From positions 1-7,704 of the forward strand of contig JASLCW010000290.1 of the NCBI GenBank assembly GCA_030151765.1: a stretch of 7,704 nucleotides of DNA, read 5' to 3'. This document shows positions 6,733-7,704 of this stretch, piece after piece; the first letter of the stretch is position 1, and every line of letters starts with the position of its first letter. The notes below the pieces were generated by a model. The model was given only the letters and a program-made list of their open reading frames with translations. It searched no databases and was not told where the DNA came from. Origin of the DNA: Marmoricola sp. Lineage in GTDB: Bacteria > Actinomycetota > Actinomycetes > Propionibacteriales > Nocardioidaceae. Both the position numbers and the translations under genes were made by a program.

Positions 6733-6738
6733 TACCTT
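6733..6738 (+). promoter_or_regulatory. Weak -10 candidate for topA
   Basis: TACCTT fits TANNNT and would start transcription near 6745, giving a leader of about 53 bases that contains the hairpin at 6751-6770. No good -35 lies 17-18 bases upstream. A consensus-like TTGACG at 6719-6724 is only eight bases away, too close to pair with this hexamer, and no clear -10 lies 17 bases downstream of it. The promoter is tentative. Confidence 0.25.
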
Positions 6739-6750
6739 GATGCGGCAACA

Positions 6751-6770
6751 CCGGGGTGCTCGAACCCCGG
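6751..6770 (+). promoter_or_regulatory. Hairpin ahead of topA (leader structure or terminator)
   Basis: CCGGGGT (6751-6757) pairs perfectly with ACCCCGG (6764-6770) around the six-base loop GCTCGA. It lies 75 bases after the methyltransferase stop and 27 bases before the topA GTG, and is followed by purine-rich AGAGAAGGAAGGA, not by T residues. It could end methyltransferase transcripts, but its closeness to topA also fits a stem in the topA leader. Sequence alone cannot decide. Confidence 0.5.
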
Positions 6771-6797
6771 AGAGAAGGAAGGACGTCGCAGGAAGCA

Positions 6798-7704
6798 GTG
6801 GCACACAAGCTCGTCATCGTTGAGTCGCCGGCCAAGGCGCGCACCATCGAGGGCTACCTCGGCAAGGGTTATGTCGTGGAGTCCTCGATCGGACACATCC
6901 GCGACCTCCCGCACACTGCCGCGGAGATCCCGGCGAAGATCAAGGGCGAACCCTGGGCGCGGCTCGGCGTCGACGTCGACAACGGCTTCGAGCCGGTGTA
7001 CGTCGTCGCCCGCGACAAGAAGCCGCACATGACCAAGCTCAAGGGCCTGCTCAAGGATGCCGACGAGCTCTACCTCGCCACCGATGAGGACCGCGAGGGC
7101 GAGGCCATCGCCTGGCACCTGCTCGATGAGCTGAAGCCCAAGGTGCCGGTGCACCGCATGGTCTTCCACGAGATCACGCCGCAGGCGATCAGGGCGGCCG
7201 TCGAGAGCCCGCGGGAGCTCGACATGGACCTGGTCAACGCCCAGGAGACCCGGCGCATCCTCGACCGCCTCTACGGCTACGAGGTCTCGCCTGTCCTCTG
7301 GAAGAAGGTCATGTCCGGACTTTCCGCCGGACGCGTGCAGTCCGTCGCCACCCGACTGGTGGTCGACCGGGAACGCGAGCGGATCGCCTTCCGGACCGCG
7401 TCGTACTGGGACATCGAAGGCACCTTCGACGCCGGCGAGAAGCACGACGCCCGGATGTTCCCGGCGCGGCTCTACTCGCTCGACGGCGCCCGGGTCGCCA
7501 GCGGCCGTGACTTCGGTCCCGACGGTCTGCTGAAGTCCAACGACGTCGTCCACTTGGAGCAGGCACGCGTCCACGCACTCGTCGGTGCGCTGCGCGACAC
7601 GACCTTCGAGATCCGCTCCGTCGAGGCCAAGCCCTACCGGCGCTCGCCGTATGCGCCCTTCCGCACGACGACGATGCAGCAGGAGGCCAGCCGCAAGCTC
7701 GGCT
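6798..7704 (+). CDS. topA: DNA topoisomerase I, N-terminal part (runs off the window)
   Basis: Type IA topoisomerase, which relaxes negative supercoils by passing one strand through a transient 5'-phosphotyrosine break. The first 302 residues are present. The Toprim domain begins at LVIVESPAKA (5-14), with E9 matching the catalytic glutamate of E. coli TopA. The magnesium-binding triad is in ATDEDREGEAIAWH (94-107; D96, D98, E100). QETRRILDRLYGYEVSPVLW (149-168), LSAGRVQSVATRLV (175-188) and SPYAPFRTTTMQQEASRKLG (283-302) are diagnostic. The active-site tyrosine lies beyond the window. The start GTG 6798 has AGGAAG ending two bases upstream, a close-set site. A GTG at 6756 is also in frame, but its 14 extra residues come from the hairpin region and look non-coding. 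The C-terminal domain cannot be assessed. Confidence 0.97.
   Translation, partial: MAHKLVIVESPAKARTIEGYLGKGYVVESSIGHIRDLPHTAAEIPAKIKGEPWARLGVDVDNGFEPVYVVARDKKPHMTKLKGLLKDADELYLATDEDREGEAIAWHLLDELKPKVPVHRMVFHEITPQAIRAAVESPRELDMDLVNAQETRRILDRLYGYEVSPVLWKKVMSGLSAGRVQSVATRLVVDRERERIAFRTASYWDIEGTFDAGEKHDARMFPARLYSLDGARVASGRDFGPDGLLKSNDVVHLEQARVHALVGALRDTTFEIRSVEAKPYRRSPYAPFRTTTMQQEASRKLG

Noticed and set aside
6686..6823. A 45-codon plus-strand frame from a GTG just after the methyltransferase stop (start MTDDTRTG)
   Set aside because: The first codons look coding-like, but the frame crosses the hairpin and runs into topA out of frame. It has no Shine-Dalgarno or -10 at the right distance.
1..7704. 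Frequent GTAC, often as CGTACG, across the window
   Set aside because: I counted roughly 27 by eye, close to the chance expectation for this base composition, so I do not claim enrichment.

Overview
The window is high-GC DNA with strong G/C preference at third codon positions. The gene set is typical of an actinobacterium: a BldG-type anti-sigma antagonist, an SftH/MrfA-type helicase, a HemK-like methyltransferase and topA. From codon style and gene order I infer an actinomycete near Nocardioidaceae/Propionibacteriales; the family is a guess. From memory, Streptomyces and Mycobacterium also keep a helicase pointing away from topA with bldG and/or a methyltransferase between them, so most of this looks like a conserved chromosomal block and not a mobile island.

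Layout. Bases 1-190 hold a possible C-terminal tail of a plus-strand gene entering from the left, then a spacer with a probable promoter. A small unknown gene (191-436, +) converges on a large minus-strand helicase gene (458-2863). A 70-bp divergent spacer (2864-2933) carries an imperfect dyad and the bldG ribosome-binding site. On the plus strand follow bldG (2934-3269), a hairpin likely to be a terminator (3276-3294), a Tat-exported FAD oxidoreductase (3349-5157), a two-domain SAM methyltransferase (5177-6676) and the first 302 codons of topA (6798 to the window edge). No stretch over 300 bases lacks a gene. I saw no tRNA, rRNA, CRISPR array, insertion sequence or long repeat.

Function. The helicase and topoisomerase I act on DNA (repair and supercoiling). 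BldG belongs to a partner-switching sigma-factor circuit, but no anti-sigma kinase lies next to it. The oxidoreductase is predicted to act outside the membrane and sits where I would look for that kinase. The methyltransferase substrate is unknown. The genes share little metabolic logic; shared neighbourhood is better supported than a common pathway.

I found no clearly new system. The best leads are the lone bldG beside an exported desaturase-like enzyme, two matching leaderless-type promoters (TAGG[A/C]T, seven bases, GTG), the dyad before bldG, the hairpin before topA, and the unknown small gene at the left end.
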